A stretch of DNA of 8,133 bases from Chloroflexota bacterium. Lineage in GTDB: Bacteria > Chloroflexota > Anaerolineae > Promineifilales > Promineifilaceae. The stretch spans positions 1 through 8,133 of the forward strand of contig JAHEEY010000210.1 in NCBI GenBank assembly GCA_024640485.1. The letters run 5' to 3'. Below the pieces are notes generated by a model that did not search any database, was not told where the DNA came from, and saw only the letters and a program-made list of their open reading frames with translations. Every line of letters begins with the position of its first letter. Within the stretch, counting starts at the first letter, position 1. Of this stretch, positions 1 to 6,507 are shown in pieces. The position numbers were made by a program, and so were the translations under genes.

Positions 1-1100
1 GGCGAGGCCAACTGGCGCATCTCATCCAGCCCGACATCGTAAATCCAGATCTGCGGCCGGGCATCGGAGCGCAGCGCATCGACCCGCTGGAAGGCGAACT
101 GACTGCCGTCCGCCGACCATGCCGGCACCCCGTGGTGCACGCTCAGGTTGTCGGTCAGCGCCCGGGCGCCGCTGCCGTCAGGCCGTATCAGCCACAATTG
201 GCGCCCGGTCTGGGTGCGGGGCAGTTTGCGGCTGAACACGATCCAGCTCCCGTCTGGCGACCAGGCTGGCGCGCTGTCATCCACCTGCACGTCGCCGCTG
301 ATAGGCTTGACGGCCCCGCTGCCGATATCGACCGTGAAGAGGTAAATCCCCAGGGCGAAATCATGGGAATGGCTCGAATGGTCTTCACCCTCGTCCCCGT
401 GGGCTGAGACCAGGCTGTGGTCTCGGAGGATCAGCTGGCTGCTGTCCGGGCTCCAAACCGCCGGCGTCCCCATCTCGCTCTCGAACTGCTTCTCTTCCCG
501 ACTTTGTAAGTTGAAGGCGATGATCCCTTCGTCCGCTGATCCGGCATAGCTGATCCACTCCCCGTCCGGCGAAAAGCTGGCTGCCTGGCTGATACCCTGG
601 GTGTCCGCAAACAGAGGGATGCTTTCCCCACTGTCGCTGTCCAGCCAATACAGCCTTGGTTCTCCCGAGAGGGTGCCGTCGTCCCTGAACTCACGCCGCT
701 CGTACACCAGCCGCCGTCCGTCCGGGTGCCAAACCGGGGTGCTGCACATCGCCTGCCGGCAGGCGATCAGCTGTTTGACGCCTTTGCCGTCGGCATCGAT
801 CAGCCACAGTCCGCTGTCTTTCTCGCCGTCGCCTCCGCTGAATACGATCTTGGAAGAGTCGGCTGAGAGGGCGAAGTCCACCAGACTGCTGACGGCGCTG
901 GTCAGCTGCTGAGCAGCGCTGTTGTCCAGTTCCTGCCGGTACAGCTGCACAACGTCGCGGTTATCCCAGCTCAAGTAATAGAGCGCCTCTCCAGCTGCCG
1001 GCTGGGGCTTCAGGATCAGCCAGATGGCGGCCAGCAGCCCTATGGTAATGAGGGCCGCTGCGGCGGCGGATCGGTGTGGGCGGGGAATGCGCTGGCTCAT
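1..1100 (-). CDS. Membrane-anchored PD40/TolB-like beta-propeller protein (C-terminus beyond window)
   Basis: Reading the minus strand from the ATG at 1100 gives 366 codons without a stop; the gene continues past base 1. Residues 1-10 are basic and 11-30 form one hydrophobic segment (AAAALITIGLLAAIWLIL), a signal-anchor or uncleaved signal peptide, so the rest is probably outside the membrane. The body is a series of PD40 (WD40-like, TolB-type) blades, seen as recurring [WF]sPDG motifs: FALSADSSKIVF at residue 76, WHPDGRRLVY at 124, FSPDGEWISY at 176, WSPDSSQLIL at 216, WSPDGSWIVF at 280 and WSADGSQFAF at 328. Such propellers are known as protein- or ligand-binding scaffolds; nothing here indicates an enzyme. 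A His/acid-rich loop lies at residues 234-247. The gene starts 28 nt after the kinase stop on the same strand, so it is probably the third gene of the regulator-kinase operon. I infer an accessory or sensory role. It is not a canonical Pal-associated TolB, because no tol/pal genes are visible. No convincing Shine-Dalgarno precedes the start. Confidence 0.85.
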   Translation of the reverse strand, partial: MSQRIPRPHRSAAAAALITIGLLAAIWLILKPQPAAGEALYYLSWDNRDVVQLYRQELDNSAAQQLTSAVSSLVDFALSADSSKIVFSGGDGEKDSGLWLIDADGKGVKQLIACRQAMCSTPVWHPDGRRLVYERREFRDDGTLSGEPRLYWLDSDSGESIPLFADTQGISQAASFSPDGEWISYAGSADEGIIAFNLQSREEKQFESEMGTPAVWSPDSSQLILRDHSLVSAHGDEGEDHSSHSHDFALGIYLFTVDIGSGAVKPISGDVQVDDSAPAWSPDGSWIVFSRKLPRTQTGRQLWLIRPDGSGARALTDNLSVHHGVPAWSADGSQFAFQRVDALRSDARPQIWIYDVGLDEMRQLAS

Positions 1101-1128
1101 GGGGAAATGGTCTGCCGCCGTGGAGGCT

Positions 1129-2568
1129 TCAGCTGGCGGCCCTGGTTGTCTGCCGGGCGATGGGCAGTGTGAACATGAAGGTGCTGCCCTTGCCTTCTTT
1201 GCTGACCGCCCAGATGCGCCCGCCGTGGGCCTGGACGATATGGCGGGCGATGGCCAGCCCCAGCCCGGTGCCGCCGCTGCCCCGGGTGCGGGCCCGATCA
1301 GACTTGAAGAAGCGCTCGAAGATGCGCGGCAGATCCTCAGCGCTGATGCCCACGCCATTGTCTTTGACCGAGATGACCACAGCGCCATGCTCTTTGTCCG
1401 CATCGTCTCGCCCATCGCTCTGAACGACATGGGCCCACAGCTTGACGCTGCTGCCCGCCGGCGAGAATTTGATGGCGTTGTGGATTAAGTTGGTGGCCAC
1501 CTGCTGCACGCGGGCCGCGTCCGCCATCACCGCCGGCAGCGCCGGCGGTAGGTCCAGGATCAAATCCACCTTCTTCCGCTTCGCCTGGGAGCGCAGCCGG
1601 TCCAGCGGGATCAGCAGCAGCTCCGAAACTGTTGTGGGGTTCAGGGTCAGCGGCGCCTGCCCCGACTCAATGCGGGATAGCTCCATCAGCTCCTGCACCA
1701 TCTGGCTGAGGGTATCCACTTCCCGTTCGGCATGGCTGAGAAAGCGGCGGGCCACATCCGGCTCCTCCAGCGCCCCATCCTGCAGCGTCTCAATCACCGC
1801 CCGCACCGAGGCCAGCGGGGTTCTCAGCTCATGGGAGATGTTGCTGATAAAATCACGCCTGACCGTTTCCAGCCGGCGCACGTGGGTCAAATCTTGCAGG
1901 ATGATCAGGAATCCTTTGGCTTCGGCGTCGCTGAACGGGGTCACGGCAGCATGTAGAAACAGGGTAGAGCCGATCTCCACCGCCTGGACCTGCCGCCGTC
2001 CGCTGGCCCTGGCGGTCTGCCACAGCTCGATCAACTGGTGGTGGCGAAGCAGTTCAGCCACCTGGCTGCCCACAGCCCGCGCCGGTGAGCAGTTGAGCAG
2101 CTGTGTGGCCGCCGGGTTGATGAACTGCACAGAGCCCAGTTCGTCGGTGATCAGGGCGCCGTCGGTGGTGTATTCCGATAACACCGCCAGCTGCTTGTTC
2201 TCCTCCGAGATGTCCGACAATTTCGAGGCGAACCCTTCCAGCATCCGGTTGAAGTCGTGGGTCAGCTCACTCAATTCGGAGCGGTCCTGGACCAGCACCG
2301 GTGCCGGCGGGACCCCATCAGCCGCCCGTTTGGCGGCAGCGGAGAGCAGCGTCATCGTCCGCCGGCGGTGCCGGGATCGGAAGTTCGCCAGGACCAAGAG
2401 GGAAAGCAGCAGCACGGCGGTCGCCGCCGCCAGCGCCAGATCAAGACAGCTGGTACTGCCGGCGCAATCCGGCGCGGAGAGACTGGCTCGAAGCCCAACC
2501 ATGATCAGCAGGACGGCAAGCGATGGCAGAAGTGCGTTTCTCAGCGGCGCGCTGTATTTGCTCAACAT
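1129..2568 (-). CDS. PhoR/VicK-like membrane sensor histidine kinase with PAS domain
   Basis: A 479-residue sensor kinase that should autophosphorylate on His and pass phosphate to the regulator encoded just upstream. Two hydrophobic segments (about residues 12-28 and 42-62) flank an extracytoplasmic loop of only about 14 residues that contains Cys35 and Cys41. A HAMP-like linker (about 63-115) and a PAS domain (about 127-230) follow. The HisKA H-box is ISNISHELRTPL with phospho-acceptor His246. The ATPase domain has an N-box (NLIHNAIKF, Asn360 and Asn364), G1 (DNGVGI, 403-408), F-box (FERFFK, 417-422) and G2 (GTGLGLAIA, 433-441), so all catalytic motifs are intact. The architecture and the PhoB-like partner match the PhoR/VicK/ResE group; which signal it senses cannot be read from the sequence. 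The tiny outer loop argues against a large periplasmic ligand-binding domain. The start lies 5 nt after the regulator stop with only a weak GGA 8 nt upstream, suggesting translational coupling. Confidence 0.95.
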   Translation of the reverse strand: MLSKYSAPLRNALLPSLAVLLIMVGLRASLSAPDCAGSTSCLDLALAAATAVLLLSLLVLANFRSRHRRRTMTLLSAAAKRAADGVPPAPVLVQDRSELSELTHDFNRMLEGFASKLSDISEENKQLAVLSEYTTDGALITDELGSVQFINPAATQLLNCSPARAVGSQVAELLRHHQLIELWQTARASGRRQVQAVEIGSTLFLHAAVTPFSDAEAKGFLIILQDLTHVRRLETVRRDFISNISHELRTPLASVRAVIETLQDGALEEPDVARRFLSHAEREVDTLSQMVQELMELSRIESGQAPLTLNPTTVSELLLIPLDRLRSQAKRKKVDLILDLPPALPAVMADAARVQQVATNLIHNAIKFSPAGSSVKLWAHVVQSDGRDDADKEHGAVVISVKDNGVGISAEDLPRIFERFFKSDRARTRGSGGTGLGLAIARHIVQAHGGRIWAVSKEGKGSTFMFTLPIARQTTRAAS

Positions 2569-2573
2569 TGGCG

Positions 2574-3299
2574 TTATCCGTCGAAGCGGTAGCCGACGCC
2601 TCGGATGGTGACGATGCGGCTGGAGTTGGCTGGATCAGGTTCGATCTTCTCGCGCAGCCAGCGCACATGGACGTCGACGGTCCGGCTGTTGCCGTCAAAC
2701 GTCCATCCCCAGACTTGCTCTAAGATCAAAGAGCGGGAGAGGGCGATGCTCTGGTGACGGGCCAGGAACAGCAGCAGCTCGAACTCTTTCGGCTTCAGGC
2801 TCAGTGGTTGATCATCCAATTGGACTTCACGTTTCTCTGGATTGATCCGCAGGTTGTCGAAGACCAAAGGTATCGATCTGCCCGCGCTGGGCACGGATGA
2901 CAGCTTCTGCTCGGCGCTGATTTCGTCTCGGATCAGTTTGACACGGCGCAGCAGGGCGCTGACTCTGGCCTGCAGCTCGCGCATGCTGAAAGGTTTGGTC
3001 AGATAGTCGTCCGCACCCACTTCCAACCCGATGATTTTGTCCAGTTCGTCCGCCCTGGCGGTGAGCATTAGGATGGGCACAGACTGCTCTTTGCGCAAGA
3101 TGCGGCACACCTCAAAGCCGTCGATTCCCGGCAGCATGACATCCAGCACAATCAAGTCTGGCTTCTCACGGCGCGCCAGGCTGACCGCTTCCCTGCCGCT
3201 GCCGGCGGTGACGATGGCGTACTCCTGGCGGCGCAGATTGTAGGCCAATGTCTCCAGCAGCGTTTCGTCATCCTCGACCAGCAAGATCTTTTCATTCAT
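2574..3299 (-). CDS. OmpR/PhoB-family DNA-binding response regulator
   Basis: A 241-residue two-domain regulator of ordinary family length. The receiver domain (about 1-120) has the acidic pair Asp10/Asp11, phospho-acceptor Asp53 (LIVLDVMLPG), switch Thr80 and conserved Lys102 (LTKPFS). After a linker of about 25 residues, a winged-helix DNA-binding domain (about 145-241) shows the usual LSLKPKEFELLLFLA, SRTVDVHVRWLREKIE and IRGVGYRFDG motifs. Phosphorylated OmpR/PhoB regulators typically bind direct-repeat operators as dimers. It is the first gene of the apparent regulator-kinase-propeller operon and is divergent from trpA. The ATG at 3299 is fixed as the most upstream possible start by an in-frame TGA at 3306-3308. 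No Shine-Dalgarno precedes it. It resembles the PhoB/PhoP/ResD/VicR group; the exact orthologue is not assignable from sequence alone, so I give no symbol. Confidence 0.96.
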   Translation of the reverse strand: MNEKILLVEDDETLLETLAYNLRRQEYAIVTAGSGREAVSLARREKPDLIVLDVMLPGIDGFEVCRILRKEQSVPILMLTARADELDKIIGLEVGADDYLTKPFSMRELQARVSALLRRVKLIRDEISAEQKLSSVPSAGRSIPLVFDNLRINPEKREVQLDDQPLSLKPKEFELLLFLARHQSIALSRSLILEQVWGWTFDGNSRTVDVHVRWLREKIEPDPANSSRIVTIRGVGYRFDG

Positions 3300-3351
3300 A
3301 TGAAGTCAGTTTTAGCACTCATGCCTATGCCGGTCAAACGGGTTCATATGA
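3295..3351. repeat. Two copies of palindromic TTCATATGA, possible operator
   Basis: The 9-mer TTCATATGA occurs at 3295-3303, where it extends to the perfect 10-nt palindrome TTCATATGAA, and again at 3343-3351. The copies are 48 bp apart and bracket the candidate regulator promoter; the first overlaps the regulator start codon. The 48-bp spacing is close to 4.5 helical turns. These could be operator half-sites for autoregulation or control of trpA, but the motif is short and AT-rich, so coincidence is possible. Confidence 0.3.
3309..3337 (-). promoter_or_regulatory. Candidate promoter of the regulator-kinase operon
   Basis: On the minus strand a TTGACC (3337-3332; 5 of 6 match to the sigma-70 -35 consensus) is separated by 17 nt from TAAAAC (3314-3309; 4 of 6 match to the -10 consensus). 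A start site about 7 nt downstream would fall near 3301-3302, only 2-3 nt before the regulator ATG, implying a leaderless or nearly leaderless mRNA. That fits the missing Shine-Dalgarno. Assigned by eye from consensus only; a promoter inside the window may use another sigma factor. Confidence 0.4.
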
Positions 3352-3357
3352 GAACTG

Positions 3358-3387
3358 TTGCCTGGTGTGAACTGGCGGAGGTATAGT
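3358..3387 (+). promoter_or_regulatory. Candidate trpA promoter
   Basis: TTGCCT (3358-3363; 4 of 6 to the -35 consensus), an 18-nt spacer and TATAGT (3382-3387; 5 of 6 to the -10 consensus) point towards trpA. A start near 3394 would give a leader of roughly 34 nt before the ATG at 3428. That is too short for a leader peptide plus attenuator, so trp-type attenuation is not seen here. Confidence 0.4.
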
Positions 3388-3412
3388 TGCCCCAGATAAA
3401 TCATTGGCCAAA

Positions 3413-3420
3413 GAGGGTGG
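3413..3420 (+). promoter_or_regulatory. Ribosome binding site of trpA
   Basis: A purine-rich GAGGGTGG lies 7 nt before the ATG at 3428. It favours this ATG over the upstream in-frame TTG at 3404, which lies outside the alignable TrpA family sequence. Confidence 0.5.
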
Positions 3421-3427
3421 ATCAGCT

Positions 3428-4261
3428 ATGCAGCGCACGGATAGAGAACGCAAGCAAGAACAAACCGGAGTTTCCCGCATCAGCCAGGCATTTGAGCGAG
3501 CTCAGAAGCTGCGATCCGCCGCATTGATGCCCTACTTCACCCTGGGCTATCCCACCATGGAGAGCTCAGTGGAGATCATCAGCGCCGTCGCCGAGGAAAG
3601 CGACCTGCTGGAGCTGGGCGTCCCCTTCAGCGATCCATTGGCCGACGGCCCCACCATTCAGCGAAGCACCCAACAGGCGCTGGACAACGGCACCACCGTC
3701 GCCGGCTGCCTCCAGATGGTCGCGCAGCTGCGCCGGCGGGGGATCGATACCCCCATCTTGCTGATGGGCTATTACAACCCGGTGATGGCCTACGGCGAGG
3801 AAGCGTATGTCCGCGATGCCGCCGCCGCCGGAGCTGACGGCTTCATCATCCCTGATCTCCCCTTGGAAGAAGCCGCCGAGATGGAAGCGCTGGCTGACAA
3901 TTACGGGCTGGCACTGGTTTATTTCCTGGCCCCCACCAGCCCGGAAGCGCGCATCGCCGCCGTCGCCCGTCACGCTAAAGGGTTCATCTATCTGGTCAGC
4001 TTGACCGGCGTCACTGGGGCTAGAGCGGCGCTCCATGCCGACCTGGGCGATTTCATCAGCCGGGTACGCCGGCAGACCACCGTCCCACTAGCCGTGGGGT
4101 TCGGTATCAGCACCCCGGAGCAGGCCGCTGCGGTGGGCCAGTTGGCTGACGGTGTCATCGTCGGCAGCGCCGTGATCAATGCCGCCGATGCCGCCGAAGA
4201 CAAACCCGCCGCTGCCCGCCAGTTCGTCAAGTCACTGCAGGAAGGGCTCAATCGCCGCTGA
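3428..4261 (+). CDS. trpA: Tryptophan synthase alpha subunit
   Basis: TrpA cleaves indole-3-glycerol phosphate to indole and glyceraldehyde 3-phosphate; in the known alpha2-beta2 enzyme the indole is channelled to TrpB, which joins it to serine. The 277-residue protein is a TIM barrel with hallmark motifs: LELGVPFSDPLADGPTIQ carrying catalytic Glu62 and Asp73 (equivalent to Salmonella Glu49 and Asp60, same 11-residue spacing), GYYNPVMAYG (114-123), DGFIIPDLPLEE (138-148), the mobile loop SLTGVTGAR (191-199), phosphate-binding GFGIS (224-228) and GSAVI (246-250). The N-terminus is about 13 residues longer than in enteric TrpA and strongly charged (MQRTDRERKQEQ). No trpB or other trp gene is next to it in the window: upstream is a divergent two-component operon and downstream a DUF255 gene. 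The active-site residues are intact, so there is no sign of decay. Confidence 0.97.
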   Translation: MQRTDRERKQEQTGVSRISQAFERAQKLRSAALMPYFTLGYPTMESSVEIISAVAEESDLLELGVPFSDPLADGPTIQRSTQQALDNGTTVAGCLQMVAQLRRRGIDTPILLMGYYNPVMAYGEEAYVRDAAAAGADGFIIPDLPLEEAAEMEALADNYGLALVYFLAPTSPEARIAAVARHAKGFIYLVSLTGVTGARAALHADLGDFISRVRRQTTVPLAVGFGISTPEQAAAVGQLADGVIVGSAVINAADAAEDKPAAARQFVKSLQEGLNRR

Positions 4262-4299
4262 GCCGGCAGCCGCGGCCTCCCAACCCCGTTGATCTTGAT

Positions 4300-4321
4300 G
4301 TGGGTGCAAATGCATCCCTAC
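4300..4321 (+). other. Small imperfect hairpin in the trpA-DUF255 gap
   Basis: GTGGGTGC and GCATCCCTAC can pair around an AAAT loop with two single-base bulges (about 8 bp). There is no T-run after it, so it is not a terminator, and it lies just upstream of the DUF255 ribosome binding site. It could mildly affect translation or be chance. The rest of the 78-nt gap shows nothing recognisable. Confidence 0.2.
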
Positions 4322-4329
4322 TTACCGTT

Positions 4330-4333
4330 GGAG
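4330..4333 (+). promoter_or_regulatory. Ribosome binding site deciding the DUF255 start
   Basis: GGAG lies 6 nt before the ATG at 4340. The longer reading frame from the TTG at 4289 would add 17 residues with no such site, and the family typically begins close to the NxLxxExSPYLLQHxxNPVDW motif seen here at residues 3-23 from the ATG. Confidence 0.65.
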
Positions 4334-4339
4334 TTCCCT

Positions 4340-6385
4340 ATGAGCAACCACTTGTCCCAGGAAAACAGCCCCTACCTGCTGCAGCATGCCGATAATCCGG
4401 TTGACTGGTACCCCTGGGGACCTGAGGCGCTGGCGTTGGCCGGCGAACAGGATAAGCCGATCCTGCTGAGCATCGGCTACGCGGCGTGCCACTGGTGCCA
4501 CGTCATGGCCCATGAATCGTTCGAAGACCAAGAGACGGCAGCGATCATGAACCAGCATTTCGTCAACATCAAGGTGGACCGGGAAGAGCGCCCCGACCTG
4601 GACAGCATCTACATGAGCGCCGTGCAGGCGATGACCGGGCAGGGGGGCTGGCCCCTGACCGCCATGCTCACCCCTCGGGGCGAGCCTTTCTACGGCGGCA
4701 CCTATTTCCCTCCACAGCCCCGCTACGGCATGCCCAGCTTCCAGCAGCTGTTGCTGGGGGTTGCCGAGGCATGGGAAAACCGGCGGGAAGAGGTCCTGGG
4801 CCATGCCGCTGAACTGACCAGCCACATCGCCAGGAATTTCGCCTTCGACGGCGCCGGCGGTGCGCAGGTGACCGCTGCCACCCTGGAGGCAGCTGCCGCC
4901 AAAATCAGCGCCGAGTTTGACCGCCGCTTCGGCGGCTTTGGCGGCGCGCCCAAGTTCCCGCCGTCGATGACCCTGGAGTTCCTGCTGCGCATGCATCTGG
5001 AAAACGGCGACCGGCAGCTGCTGGCTATCGTCGAAGAGACCTTGAACAGGATGGCCTACGGCGGCATTTACGATCAGGTTGGCGGCGGTTTCGCCCGCTA
5101 CGCCACCGATGAACGCTGGCTGGTGCCCCATTTCGAGAAGATGCTCTATGACAACGCCCTCCTCAGCCGGGTTTATCTCCACGCCTGGCAGGTCACCGGC
5201 AGCCCCCTCTACCGCCGCGTGGTCCAGGAGACACTGGATTTCGTCCTGCGCGAGCTGACCGATGAGCAGGGCGGTTTCTACAGCAGCTACGACGCCGACA
5301 GCGAAGGGGTAGAAGGGAAATTCTACATCTGGGACCTGGCGGAGTTCCAGGCGGTGGTTGGCGAGAACGCAAGTTTGATCGGCAGCTATTTTGGGGTCAG
5401 CCAGGGCGGCAATTGGGAAGGGAGCAATATCCTCAATGTCCCCGTCGAACCGGCCCGATTCGCTGAGCAAAATGGGATCACCCTTGACTCGTTGGACCAA
5501 CTGCTAGGCGAAGCCAAAGAGAAGTTGTATCAAGTAAGAAAGGGGCGGGTCTGGCCCGGATTGGATGACAAGGTGCTGACCGCGTGGAACGGCCTGATGA
5601 TGGCGTCCTTCGCCGAAGCCGGCAGGCTGCTGGGACGTGCCGACTACACCGCGGCGGCGGTCAAAAACGCCCAATTCATCTACGACAAGATGCGGGATCA
5701 AAACGGCCGGCTGCTGCGATCCTGGAAATCGGGCGCCTCTGCAAAATACAACGGCTACCTGGAAGATTACGCCTACCTTGCCGACGGGCTGCTGGCCCTG
5801 TACCAGACAGTGTTCGATGAGCGCTGGTACAGTTGGGCGGATGAGCTGGCCCAGCTGATCAACACCCATTTCGCTGACCCTGCCGGCGGCGGCTTCTACG
5901 ACACCTCCGACGATCACGAAACGCTGCTGCAGCGCCCCAAGAATATTCAGGACAACGCCGTCCCCAGCGGCAGCGCCATGGCGCTCCACGTGCTGGCAAA
6001 ACTATCCCTGTACAGCGGCGATGGCGCTTATTGGGATCAAAGCGAGGCCATGGTCGACGCCGCCTCGCAGCTGTTGGCTGCCTATCCCACCGCCTTCGCC
6101 CATTGGCTCGCGGCCGCCCATTTCATCAACGGCAGCCCCCGTGAACTGGCACTGATCGGTGACCTGGAGAGCGCTGACACCGCTTCGCTGCTGGGGGCAC
6201 TCAATGAAACTTACCGTCCCAATCTGGTAACTGCCCTGGGCGGTGACCGCTCCCAAATCCCGCTGCTGCGCCACCGCTCAATGATCGGCGACGCGGCCAC
6301 CGCCTACCTCTGCCGAGGCTTTAGCTGTAAACTGCCGGTAACCGAGCCTGCCACGCTGCGTCGGCTGCTGGATGAGCCGGCATAG
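4340..6385 (+). CDS. DUF255 thioredoxin-like/six-hairpin protein (YyaL/SPATA20 family)
   Basis: A 681-residue member of the widespread DUF255 family, near the usual length of about 690. The N-terminal thioredoxin-like domain (about 1-165) shows the family signature SPYLLQHADNPVDWYPWG (10-27), the redox-type motif GYAACHWCHVMAHESFED with Cys50 and Cys53, DREERPDLD (80-88) and GQGGWPLTAMLTPRG (100-114). The remainder resembles an alpha/alpha-toroid of the six-hairpin glycosidase or epimerase kind, with FGGFGGAPKFPP (197-208), GGIYDQVGGGFARYATDERW (241-260), VPHFEKMLYDNALL (262-275), YDADSEGVEGKFY (317-329), AWNGLMMASFAEAGRLLG (415-432) and QDNAVPSGSAMALHVLAKLS (537-556). No signal peptide or membrane segment is seen, so it is probably cytoplasmic. 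The biochemical role of the family is not established to my knowledge; a thiol-dependent or sugar-active function is only suggested by its folds. It follows trpA by 78 nt on the same strand without an obvious terminator and may be co-transcribed. Confidence 0.95.
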   Translation: MSNHLSQENSPYLLQHADNPVDWYPWGPEALALAGEQDKPILLSIGYAACHWCHVMAHESFEDQETAAIMNQHFVNIKVDREERPDLDSIYMSAVQAMTGQGGWPLTAMLTPRGEPFYGGTYFPPQPRYGMPSFQQLLLGVAEAWENRREEVLGHAAELTSHIARNFAFDGAGGAQVTAATLEAAAAKISAEFDRRFGGFGGAPKFPPSMTLEFLLRMHLENGDRQLLAIVEETLNRMAYGGIYDQVGGGFARYATDERWLVPHFEKMLYDNALLSRVYLHAWQVTGSPLYRRVVQETLDFVLRELTDEQGGFYSSYDADSEGVEGKFYIWDLAEFQAVVGENASLIGSYFGVSQGGNWEGSNILNVPVEPARFAEQNGITLDSLDQLLGEAKEKLYQVRKGRVWPGLDDKVLTAWNGLMMASFAEAGRLLGRADYTAAAVKNAQFIYDKMRDQNGRLLRSWKSGASAKYNGYLEDYAYLADGLLALYQTVFDERWYSWADELAQLINTHFADPAGGGFYDTSDDHETLLQRPKNIQDNAVPSGSAMALHVLAKLSLYSGDGAYWDQSEAMVDAASQLLAAYPTAFAHWLAAAHFINGSPRELALIGDLESADTASLLGALNETYRPNLVTALGGDRSQIPLLRHRSMIGDAATAYLCRGFSCKLPVTEPATLRRLLDEPA

Positions 6386-6416
6386 CCAGCGGACCAGCAA
6401 GACGCCACGAAAACAA

Positions 6417-6470
6417 AGAGCGCCAGGGCGCGGATCGCTCCATTTGGAGCCTCCATCACCCTGGCGCTTT
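6417..6470. terminator. Bidirectional rho-independent terminator between convergent genes
   Basis: AGCGCCAGGG (6419-6428) is perfectly complementary to CCCTGGCGCT (6459-6468), extendable to 12 bp with one G-T pair. The 30-nt loop contains a second hairpin, GCTCCA-TT-TGGAGC (6437-6450). On the plus strand the stem is followed by only TTT; on the minus strand it is followed by CTCTTTGTTTTC, a better T-tract. It therefore most likely ends the peptidase transcript, and may also end the DUF255 transcript. The branched loop is longer than in typical terminators. The rest of the 122-nt gap shows nothing recognisable. Confidence 0.7.
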
Positions 6471-6507
6471 CGGCTTGAATTAAGGCAACCGTCAGATGTT
6501 CAGAGGA

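Noticed and set aside
601..912. Plus-strand frames in 132-912
   Set aside because: They are antisense to the propeller gene, which reads without a stop from 1100 to base 1 with repeated PD40 motifs.
1..1100. Calling the propeller gene tolB
   Set aside because: It has PD40 repeats but a membrane anchor, no visible tol/pal neighbours and a two-component operon context.
1442..2611. A 389-codon open frame on the plus strand opposite the kinase
   Set aside because: It is rich in Ser/Arg, typical of a shadow frame, and covers the kinase whose catalytic motifs are all intact.
3404..3427. An upstream TTG start for trpA
   Set aside because: The ATG at 3428 has a purine-rich site at a good distance and already gives a protein longer than usual for the family.
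3388..3427. A trp attenuator or leader peptide before trpA
   Set aside because: No Trp-codon leader frame or terminator/antiterminator stems are visible in the short leader.
4322..5500. A 392-codon open frame on the minus strand opposite the DUF255 gene
   Set aside because: It lies entirely antisense to a gene with clear family motifs, is low in recognisable motifs, and long antisense frames are expected in high-GC coding DNA.
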